A stretch of 64,000 bases of DNA from Lachnospiraceae bacterium (GCA_017634455.1 JAGBNK010000036.1:1-64000), one strand, 5' to 3'. Counted from the first letter of the stretch, positions 46,801-55,475 are shown. Translations and numbers: made by a program. Notes: generated by a model not told the origin, from the sequence alone.

Positions 46801-47514
46801 GGAGTTACAGATGAGTCAGTTGGTGGAAAAAAGCAGAACCGTAAGGTAGTTCCTGCCGCCATTGTATATCAGAAGATAGATAGACCAATTATATCCGTGG
46901 AGGATTTGAGTGATAGTGTATCTCGAAGTGACAGCAAAGCTTACGAGAATCTCATGAAGGCTATGCAGTCTGCCGGATATTACAACAGTGACTTTGATGT
47001 GTTGGAGAAACTTGAGACAACTTTCAAAGAGATTGAAAATGATCCTGCAGGTTGTAAGTCGAAGTACTACAAGAGTCTGTCGCTCAAGAAAAGTGAGGAT
47101 AAGGAAGATTTCACCAAGGGACGAGAATTCTATGCTACCAGCAAAGTCCTACGGGAGGAAGACTTCAATACATTGTGCGAATATGTAGGCAACAAGCTTG
47201 TAGAGTCAGGACGAGCTATTGTGGAGGGTGATATTAATCTGAGACCATTTTATGAAAATGATAACAACAATGCCTGCAAATATTGTGACTTTAAAGGTTC
47301 CTGTGGATTCGATGGCAGATTGCCGGGATTTGAGAAGAAAACATTTGCCCAGGCAGGTGGAAGTGATGAAGAAATTATCCAGCGTATGTCCATGGATAAT
47401 GCCTTGGCTAGAGGCGAAGTAGTTGAGGAATTAGCTGAAGGTGAGTTGGCATCAGATAAAGTAATAAGTAGTGCTGAATTAGTATCAGTGGAGAATGAAA
47501 AGGAGGAGAAGTAA
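43831..47514 (+). CDS. addB: helicase-exonuclease AddAB, AddB subunit
   Basis: AddAB processes double-strand breaks for recombination and degrades foreign DNA. The product has 1227 residues, normal for AddB. Walker A GNSGSGKSS lies at 8-16; the rest of the helicase fold is degenerate as usual. The C-terminal nuclease shows KIDRID and VKIVDYKSS near 930-950. Four Cys residues that should hold a 4Fe-4S cluster lie at about 780 (YVRCAYAYF) and in CKYCDFKGSC near 1149-1158. Its stop touches the addA start. Confidence 0.97.
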   Translation: MSLQFIVGNSGSGKSSYIYNHIIQESIANPQKQYIIIVPEQFTMSTQKRLVMMHPKHAIMNIDILSFNRLAYRVFEELGTDTLEVLQDTGKSLLIRKVAQERKDELDVLSRNMNRAGYVDQVKSLISEFEQYNISPADLRQIIETSDIGGAFEYKAKDMLCIYEAYEQKKADKYITTEQLLGKLQEVITESNIVRDAEIVFDGFTGFTPVQNELLKVMIPLCSKAYFVATCDSQGDIFTQWDEHDVFAMSKKMISKLVSIARDNYVEIDDIIRCNSDVVGHDGRFADAPELRHMEQNLFRNNRETYDGEVEHIAIYNLPNFRKELEYVASDIEARVRRDGLHYRDFAVLCADIHSYDYMAGEIFDRYHVPLFIDAESQMRFHPFIEGINALFEVLTENFSYASVMRLLRSGITDLTTEEIDKLDNYLLATGISGRKKFSGLFTINPDDRYYSQEMLMEINNIRSKFYNPIGTFIKTSGLNKTVSVREITEALIVWIESYDVEVRLLEKTIKYEEMGDVSRDKVYEKIYGYVMDVLDKMIVFLGDEVLTVKEYAELLSAGFSTIGIATIPTSNDIVLLGDIERSRLEDIKVLYLIGANDGLIPAALGNGGIFSQLEREKLLEINNDIELAPTDRQRAFNQRFYLYLAMTKPSNDLVITYANINNAGESIRPSYIIATLKKLFTGLKPELVNDVTTKRKFLTPQASIDVVVDDLRHYALTGEMSEGLKACASLGDDKYRYFNRVMDAAFYVHTDDKISQAAVEAVFGRNISGSISQMEQYVRCAYAYFWRYGLRLKKRREADFTAIDKGNIYHDILDRYAENIAADDEAGWKNISTEKKEELIDKSIKETFQTMGKAQVFESGRDVHEMIMLGESIRQTIDVIHKQVADSDLIPTGFEVDFKELGNAQAFEMEIDDMHKMRLRGKIDRIDTYDDGNTIYVKIVDYKSSARELKLNDVYNGLQAQLVTYLKAYIDGTSDNSLSGDGTAADGSSGVTDESVGGKKQNRKVVPAAIVYQKIDRPIISVEDLSDSVSRSDSKAYENLMKAMQSAGYYNSDFDVLEKLETTFKEIENDPAGCKSKYYKSLSLKKSEDKEDFTKGREFYATSKVLREEDFNTLCEYVGNKLVESGRAIVEGDINLRPFYENDNNNACKYCDFKGSCGFDGRLPGFEKKTFAQAGGSDEEIIQRMSMDNALARGEVVEELAEGELASDKVISSAELVSVENEKEEK

Positions 47515-50500
47515 ATGTCTGGATTTAATTGGTCCGCTGATCAGCAGTCAGTAATAGATGCCAGAGATGAAAATGTCCTTGTTGCAGCAGCAGCAGGATC
47601 TGGAAAGACTGCCGTATTAGTTGAGCGAATTGTAAATAGAATTACGGATGAGAGAAATCCTATAGATATAGATAGAATAGTAGTAGTTACATTTACCAAG
47701 GCAGCAGCTGCTGAAATGCGCGAGAGAATTCTGTCTAGAATACAGGAGAAGATGGAATCTATGTCTGAGTCTGATCCTCTATACAATCATATGTGCAGAC
47801 AGGCGGTGCTTATACACAATGCCAGAATCACAACTATCGATTCTTTCTGCGGATATATAGTAAAGAATTATTTCTACGAGATAGAGCTTGAGCCGAACTA
47901 TCGAATAGCTGACTCCGGGGAGCAGCAGCTTCTCAGCAAGGAGGCTATGGAAGAGGTTATGGAGGCAGAGTATGCCAAGGCGGATAATGAGCTCTTCCTG
48001 AAAATGATAGATGGATATGGGGACAATCAGATTCGTGAATTTGTAGAGCAGATTCATGGTAGAGCCCAGAGCTATCCTTGGCCACAGGAATGGTTAGACC
48101 ATGTGGTAGCAATTTATGACACAGAGGATTTTTATAATTCAGAGAGTGTCCAGAAGTTTATCGCAATATATCGTCAGCATGTGGAAGCCGAGAAATGCAA
48201 GATAGATGCATACTTGGCGGAGTGTGAGGGTGATGATGAGCTTACAAAGCTGGCAGATGTATTTGCCAATGATATAGAAGTACTTGAAGAAGTTCTACAG
48301 CAGGAAGGTATGGACTTTGTCAGAGCTTTGGAAAATATTAAGCTTAAGAACAATCCTAAGAAGAACGAAAAGTTGCCAACCTACATGACCTATATTGATA
48401 AGCGAAGCACCTGGAAGAAGAATCTCAATGATTCTATCAAGGATTTTAGAGCCAATTTTGCCAATGATTTAAATGAGGAAAATGCTCTTGTAAAACCATA
48501 TATTCTGAAACTGGTAGAACTTACAGAAAACTATACCAGAGTGTTGGATGAGCTTAAGTCTCAGAAGAATGTATATGATTTCAATGACATAGAACATTTT
48601 GCACTTCATATATTAAGGCGGGCTGATGATCCCCAGCATGGTGTCACCTCAACTGCAGAATATATGAGAGAGTACTATGAGGAGGTTATGATAGACGAGT
48701 ATCAGGATAGTAACTATCTGCAGGAGGAGATACTATCCAGCATTTGTCGTCAGGAGCCAGGCAGACAGAATATGTTCATGGTGGGGGATGTAAAGCAGAG
48801 TATATATGCATTCCGTCAGGCATCACCAGAAATATTTACCAATAAATATGTGACATACAAGGCAGATAGAACTCAGGGCCACGCCATTGACCTGTCTCAG
48901 AACTTCCGAAGCAGAGGTGAGGTGTTGGATGGAACCAATGATGTATTTGAGCCTTTGATGCAGCAGGACTTGGGAAATGTAGAATACGACGATGCTGCCA
49001 GACTGGTATATGGCAATGGCGATTATGTGGTAAATGATGAAACTGCCAAACGTTGTAAGATGGAAATCATTATAGGTGATTACAGCAAGGAGGCGGCAGA
49101 GGATTTTGAATTTGATAACTCAGATGCCTACGAGGCACAAATCATTTCTAACAAGATCAAAGAGCTAATTGCAAACCAGATGCCGGTGTATGATAAGAGC
49201 ATAAAGGGTGAGAGACCTATCAGATATTCAGATATTGCCATATTGCTTAGAAGCCCGGGAAAGAGAGCCGACGGGTATATATCTATATTGGAGAGAAATG
49301 GTATTGTAGCTCATGCTACTACATCCACAGGATACTTCAGTGCGCCGGAAGTGGTATATGTCCTTAATATTTTACGAGTTATAGATAACCCACACCAGGA
49401 TGTGGCACTTACTGCAGCATTACATGGACCTGCATGGAATGTAACAGATGATGAGTTGGCACTTCTTAAGCAGACTATCAATACATTTCCAACTGATGAA
49501 GGTGTGGGAATGGATTTCGCAGATGGCATGTTAAAGTTATATGATTATATGGCATTAAATCTCATGTCAGAGATTATGGGAGATGCTGAGCAAAACTTTT
49601 CAGGAGATGTTGAGAACACAATATCTGAAAATATTGAGCAAAATATATCAGAAGATATAGTACCTGAGATAGATTTGCCGGATGAACTAAATAAGAAGAT
49701 TATAGGCTTCATGGGATTTCTCAAGGAAATGAGAGAGGCTGCCAAGGATGTGGCGGTTCATGAACTTATTCAGATGGTTATTCGTCGTACCGGTTATCTG
49801 CATTATGTATCAGCTCTTCCAAGAGGCGAGGCGAGACGTGCTAATTTACAGAAGCTTGTGGATCAGGCAGTAGCTTATGAGACTACAAGTTACAAGGGAC
49901 TATTTAATTTCATTAATTATATCGAGTATTGTCAGAAGTATGATGTGGATTTGGCGGAGGCAGAGCTTGTCAGTGAAAATGATGATGCGGTGAAGATTAT
50001 GAGTATCCATAAGAGTAAAGGTCTGGAGTATCCGGTAGTATTTCTTGCACGATGCAATAATAAGCTGGAGAATCAGGATCTGAAGAAGAATCTGATTATA
50101 CATCCTGACCTTGGCTTCGGACTTAAATATATCGATTATGAGAAGCAGATAAAATATACTCCGGCATATTATAATGTGGTGAAGTCTCAAGTGAAGGAAG
50201 ATGACTATGGCGAGGAGATGCGTATATTATATGTAGCAATGACTCGAGCCAGAGAGAAATTATTTATCACATCTACTGTAAGTGCCGCCAAGGATGCAGA
50301 AGAATATGTAAGTAAGTACAATACTGGAACAACTCGTATGTCTTATGACCAGCGTATCAAAGCGGATTGCTACATGGACTGGATATTACAGGCTACTCAG
50401 TACAAGAGAGGCATGTATCCGGTAGAGATTGTAAAACTGGATGATGCGGCTGCCAAGATGGTGATGGACCGAGGAGTTATTGTAGAGCGTAGAGATAAGT

Positions 50501-51288
50501 TTGAGTCAAATGTTGTTGATGCGGATGAGAAGTTGATTGAATATATCAAAAGTCAGTATCATCATACATATCAGTTTGAAAAAAAGGTTAATTACAAGAC
50601 CAAGTATTCTGTATCTGAAATTAAGCATGAGAAAATGGAAGAGTATGAGCGTCATGAAAATGCTGAGAGAAGTGATGACTATGCATGGGGACGAAATCCG
50701 TTGGAGGATACTATTGCTCAGAAGAAGGCTAAAGTGGCAGCAGGACAGAGCGATGTAAATATTGGTGCCAAGACTGGTACTGCAGTTCATAGATTTATGG
50801 AGTGTTATGATTTCATGGATTCGGAAGCTGACAAGGCAGCAGCATTTAACAGACAAAGAGATGCCATATTGGCAGCAGGGTTGATGAAGGAAGAGGATGT
50901 GAAGCTCATTTCACAGGATAAGATAGTAGACTTCTTGGAGTCAGATCTGTGTCGTAGAATGGCAGCAGCTGATGGTAATGGTAAGTTGTATCGTGAACAA
51001 CCATTTGTTATGAGTGCTATGCCGGAAGAAATCTGGCCAGACAAGGAGACCAATCCGGAAAATGATCCAATACTGATTCAGGGTATTATTGATGTGTTCT
51101 TCGAGGAGGACGGGGAGATAGTGCTTATGGATTACAAGACTGACAAGGTGTCTAGAGAGGAAGAGCTTGTTGGCAGATACGAGGCACAGTTGAAGCTGTA
51201 TGCAGATGCAATTGCCAAAGCCCGTGGACAGAAGGTGAAGGAGATAATTATATATTCATTTTGCCTAGACAAGACTATCGTGTTATAA
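47515..51288 (+). CDS. addA: helicase-exonuclease AddAB, AddA subunit
   Basis: This is the UvrD-family helicase and nuclease subunit. The product has 1257 residues. The Q motif WSADQQSVI and Walker A AAAAGSGKT (24-32) are at the N-terminus, with VVTFTKAAAAEMRERI after them. DEYQDSN near 398 is motif II, SIHKSKGLEYPVVF near 829 and LYVAMTRAREKL near 905 are motifs V and VI. The nuclease domain has GTAVHRF near 1088 and VLMDYKTDK near 1204. It immediately follows addB. Confidence 0.98.
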   Translation: MSGFNWSADQQSVIDARDENVLVAAAAGSGKTAVLVERIVNRITDERNPIDIDRIVVVTFTKAAAAEMRERILSRIQEKMESMSESDPLYNHMCRQAVLIHNARITTIDSFCGYIVKNYFYEIELEPNYRIADSGEQQLLSKEAMEEVMEAEYAKADNELFLKMIDGYGDNQIREFVEQIHGRAQSYPWPQEWLDHVVAIYDTEDFYNSESVQKFIAIYRQHVEAEKCKIDAYLAECEGDDELTKLADVFANDIEVLEEVLQQEGMDFVRALENIKLKNNPKKNEKLPTYMTYIDKRSTWKKNLNDSIKDFRANFANDLNEENALVKPYILKLVELTENYTRVLDELKSQKNVYDFNDIEHFALHILRRADDPQHGVTSTAEYMREYYEEVMIDEYQDSNYLQEEILSSICRQEPGRQNMFMVGDVKQSIYAFRQASPEIFTNKYVTYKADRTQGHAIDLSQNFRSRGEVLDGTNDVFEPLMQQDLGNVEYDDAARLVYGNGDYVVNDETAKRCKMEIIIGDYSKEAAEDFEFDNSDAYEAQIISNKIKELIANQMPVYDKSIKGERPIRYSDIAILLRSPGKRADGYISILERNGIVAHATTSTGYFSAPEVVYVLNILRVIDNPHQDVALTAALHGPAWNVTDDELALLKQTINTFPTDEGVGMDFADGMLKLYDYMALNLMSEIMGDAEQNFSGDVENTISENIEQNISEDIVPEIDLPDELNKKIIGFMGFLKEMREAAKDVAVHELIQMVIRRTGYLHYVSALPRGEARRANLQKLVDQAVAYETTSYKGLFNFINYIEYCQKYDVDLAEAELVSENDDAVKIMSIHKSKGLEYPVVFLARCNNKLENQDLKKNLIIHPDLGFGLKYIDYEKQIKYTPAYYNVVKSQVKEDDYGEEMRILYVAMTRAREKLFITSTVSAAKDAEEYVSKYNTGTTRMSYDQRIKADCYMDWILQATQYKRGMYPVEIVKLDDAAAKMVMDRGVIVERRDKFESNVVDADEKLIEYIKSQYHHTYQFEKKVNYKTKYSVSEIKHEKMEEYERHENAERSDDYAWGRNPLEDTIAQKKAKVAAGQSDVNIGAKTGTAVHRFMECYDFMDSEADKAAAFNRQRDAILAAGLMKEEDVKLISQDKIVDFLESDLCRRMAAADGNGKLYREQPFVMSAMPEEIWPDKETNPENDPILIQGIIDVFFEEDGEIVLMDYKTDKVSREEELVGRYEAQLKLYADAIAKARGQKVKEIIIYSFCLDKTIVL

Positions 51289-51300
51289 TCTTACAGGCGT

Positions 51301-51322
51301 GAGTTAGATATTTATCTAACTC
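51301..51322 (+). other. inverted repeat after addA
   Basis: GAGTTAGAT and ATCTAACTC form a perfect 9-bp stem with an ATTT loop, but only a weak T-run follows. It may be a processing hairpin rather than a terminator. Confidence 0.4.
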
Positions 51323-51353
51323 TGTTAGTTGGTCTGTTTGAGAGGAGTAGACT

Positions 51354-51620
51354 ATGAGCAGTTATACTTATGATAAGAAATGCGTACAGGCATTTCTCAA
51401 TAATCAATTGAAGTTGTATCCTGAAGCAGTTGCTGATACAGAACAGGAAGCTAGAGAATTCCTGGAGGATGTAATGGCAATTGTATGTGATAACGAGAAG
51501 GAAGTGATTGAATATCTCGAGGAGGAGATGGATATCACAGGAATGTCTCGCGAGGAAATATTAGGTGCTGATGAAGTCTTCGCTGTAGGAGACGGCAGAT
51601 ATCTGGTGGTAGAAGGGTAG
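51354..51620 (+). CDS. small acidic protein, unknown function
   Basis: The product has 88 residues from ATG 51354, after GAGGAG. It is strongly acidic and helical (QEAREFLEDVMAIVC, EVIEYLEEEMDITGMS), with a short beta-like end (VFAVGDGRYLVVEG). No membrane segment or known motif is present. It lies between addA and a PrsA-like gene and starts 12 bases before that gene's upstream region, so it may share its transcript. No family was recognised. Confidence 0.65.
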   Translation: MSSYTYDKKCVQAFLNNQLKLYPEAVADTEQEAREFLEDVMAIVCDNEKEVIEYLEEEMDITGMSREEILGADEVFAVGDGRYLVVEG

Positions 51621-51632
51621 GAAGCGTAGAAG

Positions 51633-52628
51633 ATGAAGTTTGTTAAGAAGAGTTTAGCGCTGTTGCTGGTAGCAGCTATGTCTGTGATTTGCTTCGCAGG
51701 TTGCACTATCGGTGATAGAGAGATATATTTCGCATCAAAGAGCAGATGGCATACCGTGTTCAAGATTGGTGATATGTCATGTAGCAGAGATGAGTATCGT
51801 ATGTATCTGGCAAATTATAAGAACATATATGGCAAGGTATATGATACTGATTTGTGGAATGGTGAATATGACACCGACACTATTGAAAGCAGTATCAAGA
51901 GCGCAGCTTTAGAGCATCTGACAAAAGTGTATTCCCTGAATTTATTTGCCCAGAATAATGAGATCACACTCACTGAGCAGGAGATGGAAAAGGTTGAGGA
52001 TGCAGCAAAAGAATACTATGATTCGTTGAACAGAGCTGAGAAGAAATATACTGGAGCTTCTAAGAAGGAAGTGAAGGAAATGTATACTCGCTATGCTTTG
52101 GCTGAGAAAGTCTATAAGCAGCTTATGGGTCAGGTTGATGAAACTGTAAGTGAGGACGAAGCTAGAGTGATGCAGGCATTGGTGCTTTATGTATCTGACG
52201 AAGATACTGCCAATGAGATTCAGGCAAGTATCAACAATGGTGCAACTTTTGAGAGACTAGCTTCTACATATAATGAACTTGATACAACCAAGGTTACATT
52301 TGGCAGAGGTACTTATGAGACTTCTGTTGAGGATGTGGTATTCCACCTGGATAATGATGAAGTGTCAGACAAGATTCCAACAAGTGACGGATATTATTTC
52401 TTCAAGTGTATCAACAAGTATGATGAGGAATTGTCAGAAGCTAACAAAGCTAACATTGTCAAAGAGAGAAGAGAGGCTGCAATCAACGCAGTTGTTTCTG
52501 AACTTGATAAAGAGTATTATGCAGATTTGAATCAGAAGCTCATCGACAAGCTTCATGTATCTGATGATCAGGAAGTGCAGACAGATTCATTCTTCGAAGT
52601 TCTTGATTCACATATTAAGTTTAAGTAG
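51633..52628 (+). CDS. PrsA/SurA-like foldase lipoprotein
   Basis: The product has 331 residues. A signal peptide with lipobox FAGC (Cys23) makes it a lipoprotein on the outer face of the membrane. The middle (about 45-165) is a helical SurA_N-like chaperone region. A parvulin-like PPIC segment at about 170-260 includes VMQALVLYVSDEDTANEI and TFGRGTYETSVEDVVFHL. It probably helps exported proteins to fold; isomerase activity is uncertain because the parvulin core is short. The start follows GGAAGCG. Confidence 0.82.
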   Translation: MKFVKKSLALLLVAAMSVICFAGCTIGDREIYFASKSRWHTVFKIGDMSCSRDEYRMYLANYKNIYGKVYDTDLWNGEYDTDTIESSIKSAALEHLTKVYSLNLFAQNNEITLTEQEMEKVEDAAKEYYDSLNRAEKKYTGASKKEVKEMYTRYALAEKVYKQLMGQVDETVSEDEARVMQALVLYVSDEDTANEIQASINNGATFERLASTYNELDTTKVTFGRGTYETSVEDVVFHLDNDEVSDKIPTSDGYYFFKCINKYDEELSEANKANIVKERREAAINAVVSELDKEYYADLNQKLIDKLHVSDDQEVQTDSFFEVLDSHIKFK

Positions 52629-52731
52629 GTGTGGCGGAGGAAGTAAACCATACTCATACTTGTGAATGTACTGTGAACAAAATGCACAAAATAAGCAGTG
52701 GAATAGTTGAATTATGAGACAAAAATAAGTA

Positions 52732-52759
52732 TTGTCATAAATTGAAAAAATAGTATAAT
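52732..52759 (+). promoter_or_regulatory. promoter of the DUF6465 gene
   Basis: TTGTCA (52732-52737), a 16-base spacer and perfect TATAAT (52754-52759). Confidence 0.7.
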
Positions 52760-52815
52760 AATTTTCATGAGGTACATTATTAAAATATATTGTTAGATAA
52801 AGGAGTATGAGAATT

Positions 52816-53217
52816 ATGGCAGACACAAAGAAAGTAGTAGAAGAGATTAAGACTACTGCAACAAAGATGGCTGGAGAAGCAAAGACAACAGCATCAAAGG
52901 CTTCAGCTGCAGCTAAGACAACAGCAACTAAAGCTACAACTGCTGCAAAGAAGGCTAGTACAACAGCAAAGAAGACAGCTACTAAGAAGGCAGCTGCAAA
53001 GAAGAAAGCAGAGCCAACAAAGGCAGTTATCTTGCAGTTCGCGGGAGAAGACTTCAAGATTGATGATATTGTCGAAAAGGCTAAGGACGCTTTCAAAGCA
53101 GAGAATAAGAGAAAAGCAGTTGACGATATTAAAGTTTACCTCAAGCCAGAAGACAGAGCAGCATATTATGTTGTAAAGTCAGGCGAAAGCGAGTACGCTG
53201 GACAGATTTCATTATAA
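52816..53217 (+). CDS. DUF6465-like protein with histone H1-like N-terminus
   Basis: The product has 133 residues from ATG 52816; the earlier ATG 52807 lies against the AGGAG site (52801-52805) and is less likely. Residues 1-65 are a Lys/Ala/Thr low-complexity tract of KTTA/KKA repeats, like the basic tails of histone H1 and bacterial HU fusions. A small globular domain follows (VILQFAGEDFKIDDIVEKAK, then VDDIKVYLKPEDRAAYYVV). It may bind nucleic acid through the tail; the globular domain matches what is called DUF6465 in Lachnospiraceae. Strong promoter and terminator suggest good expression. Confidence 0.8.
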   Translation: MADTKKVVEEIKTTATKMAGEAKTTASKASAAAKTTATKATTAAKKASTTAKKTATKKAAAKKKAEPTKAVILQFAGEDFKIDDIVEKAKDAFKAENKRKAVDDIKVYLKPEDRAAYYVVKSGESEYAGQISL

Positions 53218-53243
53218 TAATATAATGACATGTTATTATTTAT

Positions 53244-53274
53244 AAAAGCAGCCCTTGTGGCTGCTTTTTATTTT
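53244..53274 (+). terminator. rho-independent terminator
   Basis: AAAAGCAGCC and GGCTGCTTTT pair around a CTTGT loop, followed by TATTTT. Confidence 0.9.
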
Positions 53275-53346
53275 CTAGAAAAAGAATGTAATGTATAATA
53301 GAAATCATGAAACTGCATTAATTGCAACAGATGAAAGGAGCGCAAA

Positions 53347-53652
53347 ATGATTAAGCATATGATTTTGTGGACACTGAAGGATGAATATTCTCCAGAAGAG
53401 AAGGCTGAGATTAAGGCTGGAATTAAGGAGGGATTAGAAGGTCTGGCTGGGCAGATCCCTGGTATGATTGATATCAAGGTTTATAACAATGGATTGCCAT
53501 CTTCTAATGCAGATGTAATGCTTGATTCTACATTTGAAAATGAGGAAGCTTTGCAGAATTACGCAACTCATCCGAAGCATGTGGCAGTTGCTGATTCAAA
53601 AGTGAGACCATTTACCCAAATAAGATCTTGCCTGGATTTCGAATTGTCATAA
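53347..53652 (+). CDS. Dabb (stress-responsive A/B barrel) domain protein
   Basis: The product has 101 residues, one Dabb domain. The N-terminal MIKHMILWTLKDE and the centre QIPGMIDIKVYNN are typical, as is the end (YATHPKHVAVADSKVRPF). These ferredoxin-like dimers occur in enzymes and stress proteins; no specific substrate can be assigned. The start follows AAAGGAG. Confidence 0.9.
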   Translation: MIKHMILWTLKDEYSPEEKAEIKAGIKEGLEGLAGQIPGMIDIKVYNNGLPSSNADVMLDSTFENEEALQNYATHPKHVAVADSKVRPFTQIRSCLDFELS

Positions 53653-53723
53653 ATATGCAATGCTCATTGCGTGGGGATATAGATAATTAGAAAATAATAT
53701 TTATCGAGAAGGAGAACAGAAAA

Positions 53724-54134
53724 ATGACACTTAATGAAGCTATTGAATATTTAAAAGGATTGGATTTGGAAAATATTGAACCTGGGAAATATATAGTAGA
53801 CGATTCCTTTTATTATAATATCCAGGAGTATACTACCAAGAACTGGGAAGATTGTAAGATGGAAGCGCATCATAACTACTGCGATATTCAGTGGATTATA
53901 AAGGGTAGCGAGAGAATTGATTCAATTAATATTTCAGAGGCACAGGTGAAGACAGAATATAATCCTGAGAAGGATGTGTTGTTTTACGAGATTCCGGAGG
54001 AGGCTTGTCAGTCGATTTTGACAGCAGGAAGTTATGTTGTTTTACCACCTAGTATTGCTCATAGACCAGGAATGGCAGTTGACGGGGTAAATGCTCCTGT
54101 TAAGAAATGTGTTGGAAAACTTCTGTGGAAATAG
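53724..54134 (+). CDS. YhcH/YjgK/YiaL family protein (DUF386)
   Basis: The product has 136 residues, a cupin-like sugar-binding fold. The motif YTTKNWEDCKMEAHHNYCDIQ contains the conserved Glu and His that bind metal, and PPSIAHRPGMA holds the second His. Relatives act on sialic acid or galactoside metabolism, for example as anomerases (NanQ). No sugar genes flank it here, so the substrate is unknown. The start follows AAGGAGA. Confidence 0.9.
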   Translation: MTLNEAIEYLKGLDLENIEPGKYIVDDSFYYNIQEYTTKNWEDCKMEAHHNYCDIQWIIKGSERIDSINISEAQVKTEYNPEKDVLFYEIPEEACQSILTAGSYVVLPPSIAHRPGMAVDGVNAPVKKCVGKLLWK

Positions 54135-54181
54135 TGGAGGTGGAATAGTAAAGTGACAAAAACATACATCCCTTCGGAAAG

Positions 54182-54210
54182 TTGATGCAATGCGTTATGC
54201 GTGCTATTAT
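54182..54210 (+). promoter_or_regulatory. promoter and possible operator of the island operon
   Basis: TTGATG (54182-54187), a 17-base spacer and TATTAT (54205-54210). The spacer contains a tandem 7-base repeat, ATGCGTT-ATGCGTG (54190-54203), a natural binding site for the XRE regulator encoded by the first gene. Confidence 0.6.
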
Positions 54211-54236
54211 ATAATTGATAGAAATGGAGGTGCAGG

Positions 54237-54464
54237 ATGGATACAGCATATGCCATAAAAAAGTTGAGAGAGAATATGGGGATGAATCGTAGGGAGTTTT
54301 GTGATTATTATTGCATTCCATACAGAACCGTCTGTGACTGGGAGGCTGGCAAAAGACAAATGCCTGAGTATGTGCTTCGGCTTATGGAATACAAAGCAGA
54401 AATTGAGAAGTTGACATCGACACCGAATCAAGAGATTGGAGAATTAGGGAGGGCTTCAGTATGA
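54237..54464 (+). CDS. XRE-type helix-turn-helix protein
   Basis: The product has 75 residues: a single helix-turn-helix (AIKKLRENMGMNRREFCDYY, then IPYRTVCDWEAGKR) and a short Glu-rich helix. It probably represses its own operon and may act as the antitoxin-side regulator. The start follows TGGAGG. Its stop overlaps the next start in an ATGA arrangement. It is the first gene of a five-gene coupled operon. Confidence 0.85.
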   Translation: MDTAYAIKKLRENMGMNRREFCDYYCIPYRTVCDWEAGKRQMPEYVLRLMEYKAEIEKLTSTPNQEIGELGRASV

Positions 54465-54685
54465 GTATGAGAGAAAAAGAAGTACTTAATATGCAGTTGG
54501 TTCTAATACCAATTTTGGCTGATGCCTGGAAGAAAACGTATTCAGAGTTGTCAGATATTTTTAAGAAATATGACGTATTAAGCTATATTGATGTTTGTTA
54601 TGAGAATTATAATTCAACGGGCAATCAGGGGATCATTGATGATCTTAAAGATTATATAGAAATGCAGGGAGGTAGAGTTAATTGA
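54461..54685 (+). CDS. DUF3791 family protein
   Basis: The product has 74 residues, with the DUF3791 pattern: helices ELSDIFKKYDVLSYIDVCYE followed by NQGIIDDLKDYIEMQGG. DUF3791 genes often precede DUF3990 genes, and the pair is regarded as a likely antitoxin/toxin set; this is family context, not proof. The start follows GGGAGGG and overlaps the upstream stop. Confidence 0.8.
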   Translation: MSMREKEVLNMQLVLIPILADAWKKTYSELSDIFKKYDVLSYIDVCYENYNSTGNQGIIDDLKDYIEMQGGRVN

Positions 54686-55236
54686 AGCCGTTATATCATG
54701 GGACAATCTATGAGTTTGATGAGATCGATGTTTCGGCCGGAAAAGGCTATAAAGATTTTGGTAAAGGTTTTTACGCTACTGCGATACCATCACATGCGGA
54801 GAAACTGGCTATCAGAAATATGCATATTGCCGAAAAACGTCAGAGTTTTCTTAAAAATAAAAAAGGCATAAAGTTACAGCCTGTTGTGGCGTATCGATAT
54901 AATCTTATGTTTAGTGAGAATACTGAAGGATTAAAGGTGAAGGTATTCAAAAAGGCAGACAAAGAGTGGTTGCGTTTTATTCTTCAGAATCGTAAATGTG
55001 ATGGCTGCGTTCATGATTATGATATTGTCATCGGACCGACAGCCGATGCCGAAACAACTACTATAATCAACGAATACTATGACGAACTTGAAGAATCAGG
55101 GTATTCTGATGAGGTATGTGAGAAGGTGATTGCTGAACTAAAGCCGGAAAATCTGCCCAAGCAGTATTTTTTTAGAACGCAGGAGGCAGTAAAGACTTTA
55201 AGCTTTGGTAGGATAAAAAGGCAGGTGATTGGATAA
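54682..55236 (+). CDS. DUF3990 family protein, putative ADP-ribosyltransferase-like toxin
   Basis: The product has 184 residues. It begins at TTG 54682 inside the previous stop (TTGA), with GGGAGG upstream. The N-terminal LYHGTIYEFDEIDVSAG and KDFGKGFYAT match DUF3990. This arrangement (an H-bearing strand, then GxGFY-like) recalls ADP-ribosyltransferase folds. A C-terminal YYDELEESGYSDEVCEK region is followed by FRTQEAVKTLSF. Predicted toxin activity is inference. Confidence 0.8.
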   Translation: MKPLYHGTIYEFDEIDVSAGKGYKDFGKGFYATAIPSHAEKLAIRNMHIAEKRQSFLKNKKGIKLQPVVAYRYNLMFSENTEGLKVKVFKKADKEWLRFILQNRKCDGCVHDYDIVIGPTADAETTTIINEYYDELEESGYSDEVCEKVIAELKPENLPKQYFFRTQEAVKTLSFGRIKRQVIG

Positions 55237-55475
55237 TGATTACAGGCGCAGATCAGAAAAAAGCCATGAGAAATATAGCAACATTCCTGGTGGAATATAT
55301 TATGAATGACAAGGGCTGTTCAAGAGATGAGGCTGTCGAATTTTTGATAAAGACAACCGTATATGAAGCCTTGATGGATGAAGGGACGGAGCTTTATTTG
55401 GAATCTCGCGAGGCAGTACTTGATATACTCAAGGAGGAACTGGCAGGTAACCCATATAGGTTGCTGGAAGTATGA
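55236..55475 (+). CDS. small helical protein of the island operon
   Basis: The product has 79 residues, all helical in appearance (NIATFLVEYIMNDKGCS, RDEAVEFLIKTTVYEALMDE, EAVLDILKEELA). It resembles DUF3791 in size and rhythm and could be a second immunity-type protein, but the match is weak. Its ATG overlaps the DUF3990 stop by one base, and its stop overlaps the next start (ATGA). Translational coupling is evident. Confidence 0.7.
   Translation: MITGADQKKAMRNIATFLVEYIMNDKGCSRDEAVEFLIKTTVYEALMDEGTELYLESREAVLDILKEELAGNPYRLLEV

Noticed and set aside
51301..51322. Hairpin after addA as a strong terminator
   Set aside because: The stem is perfect but the following bases are TGTTAGTT, too poor in T for a confident terminator call.
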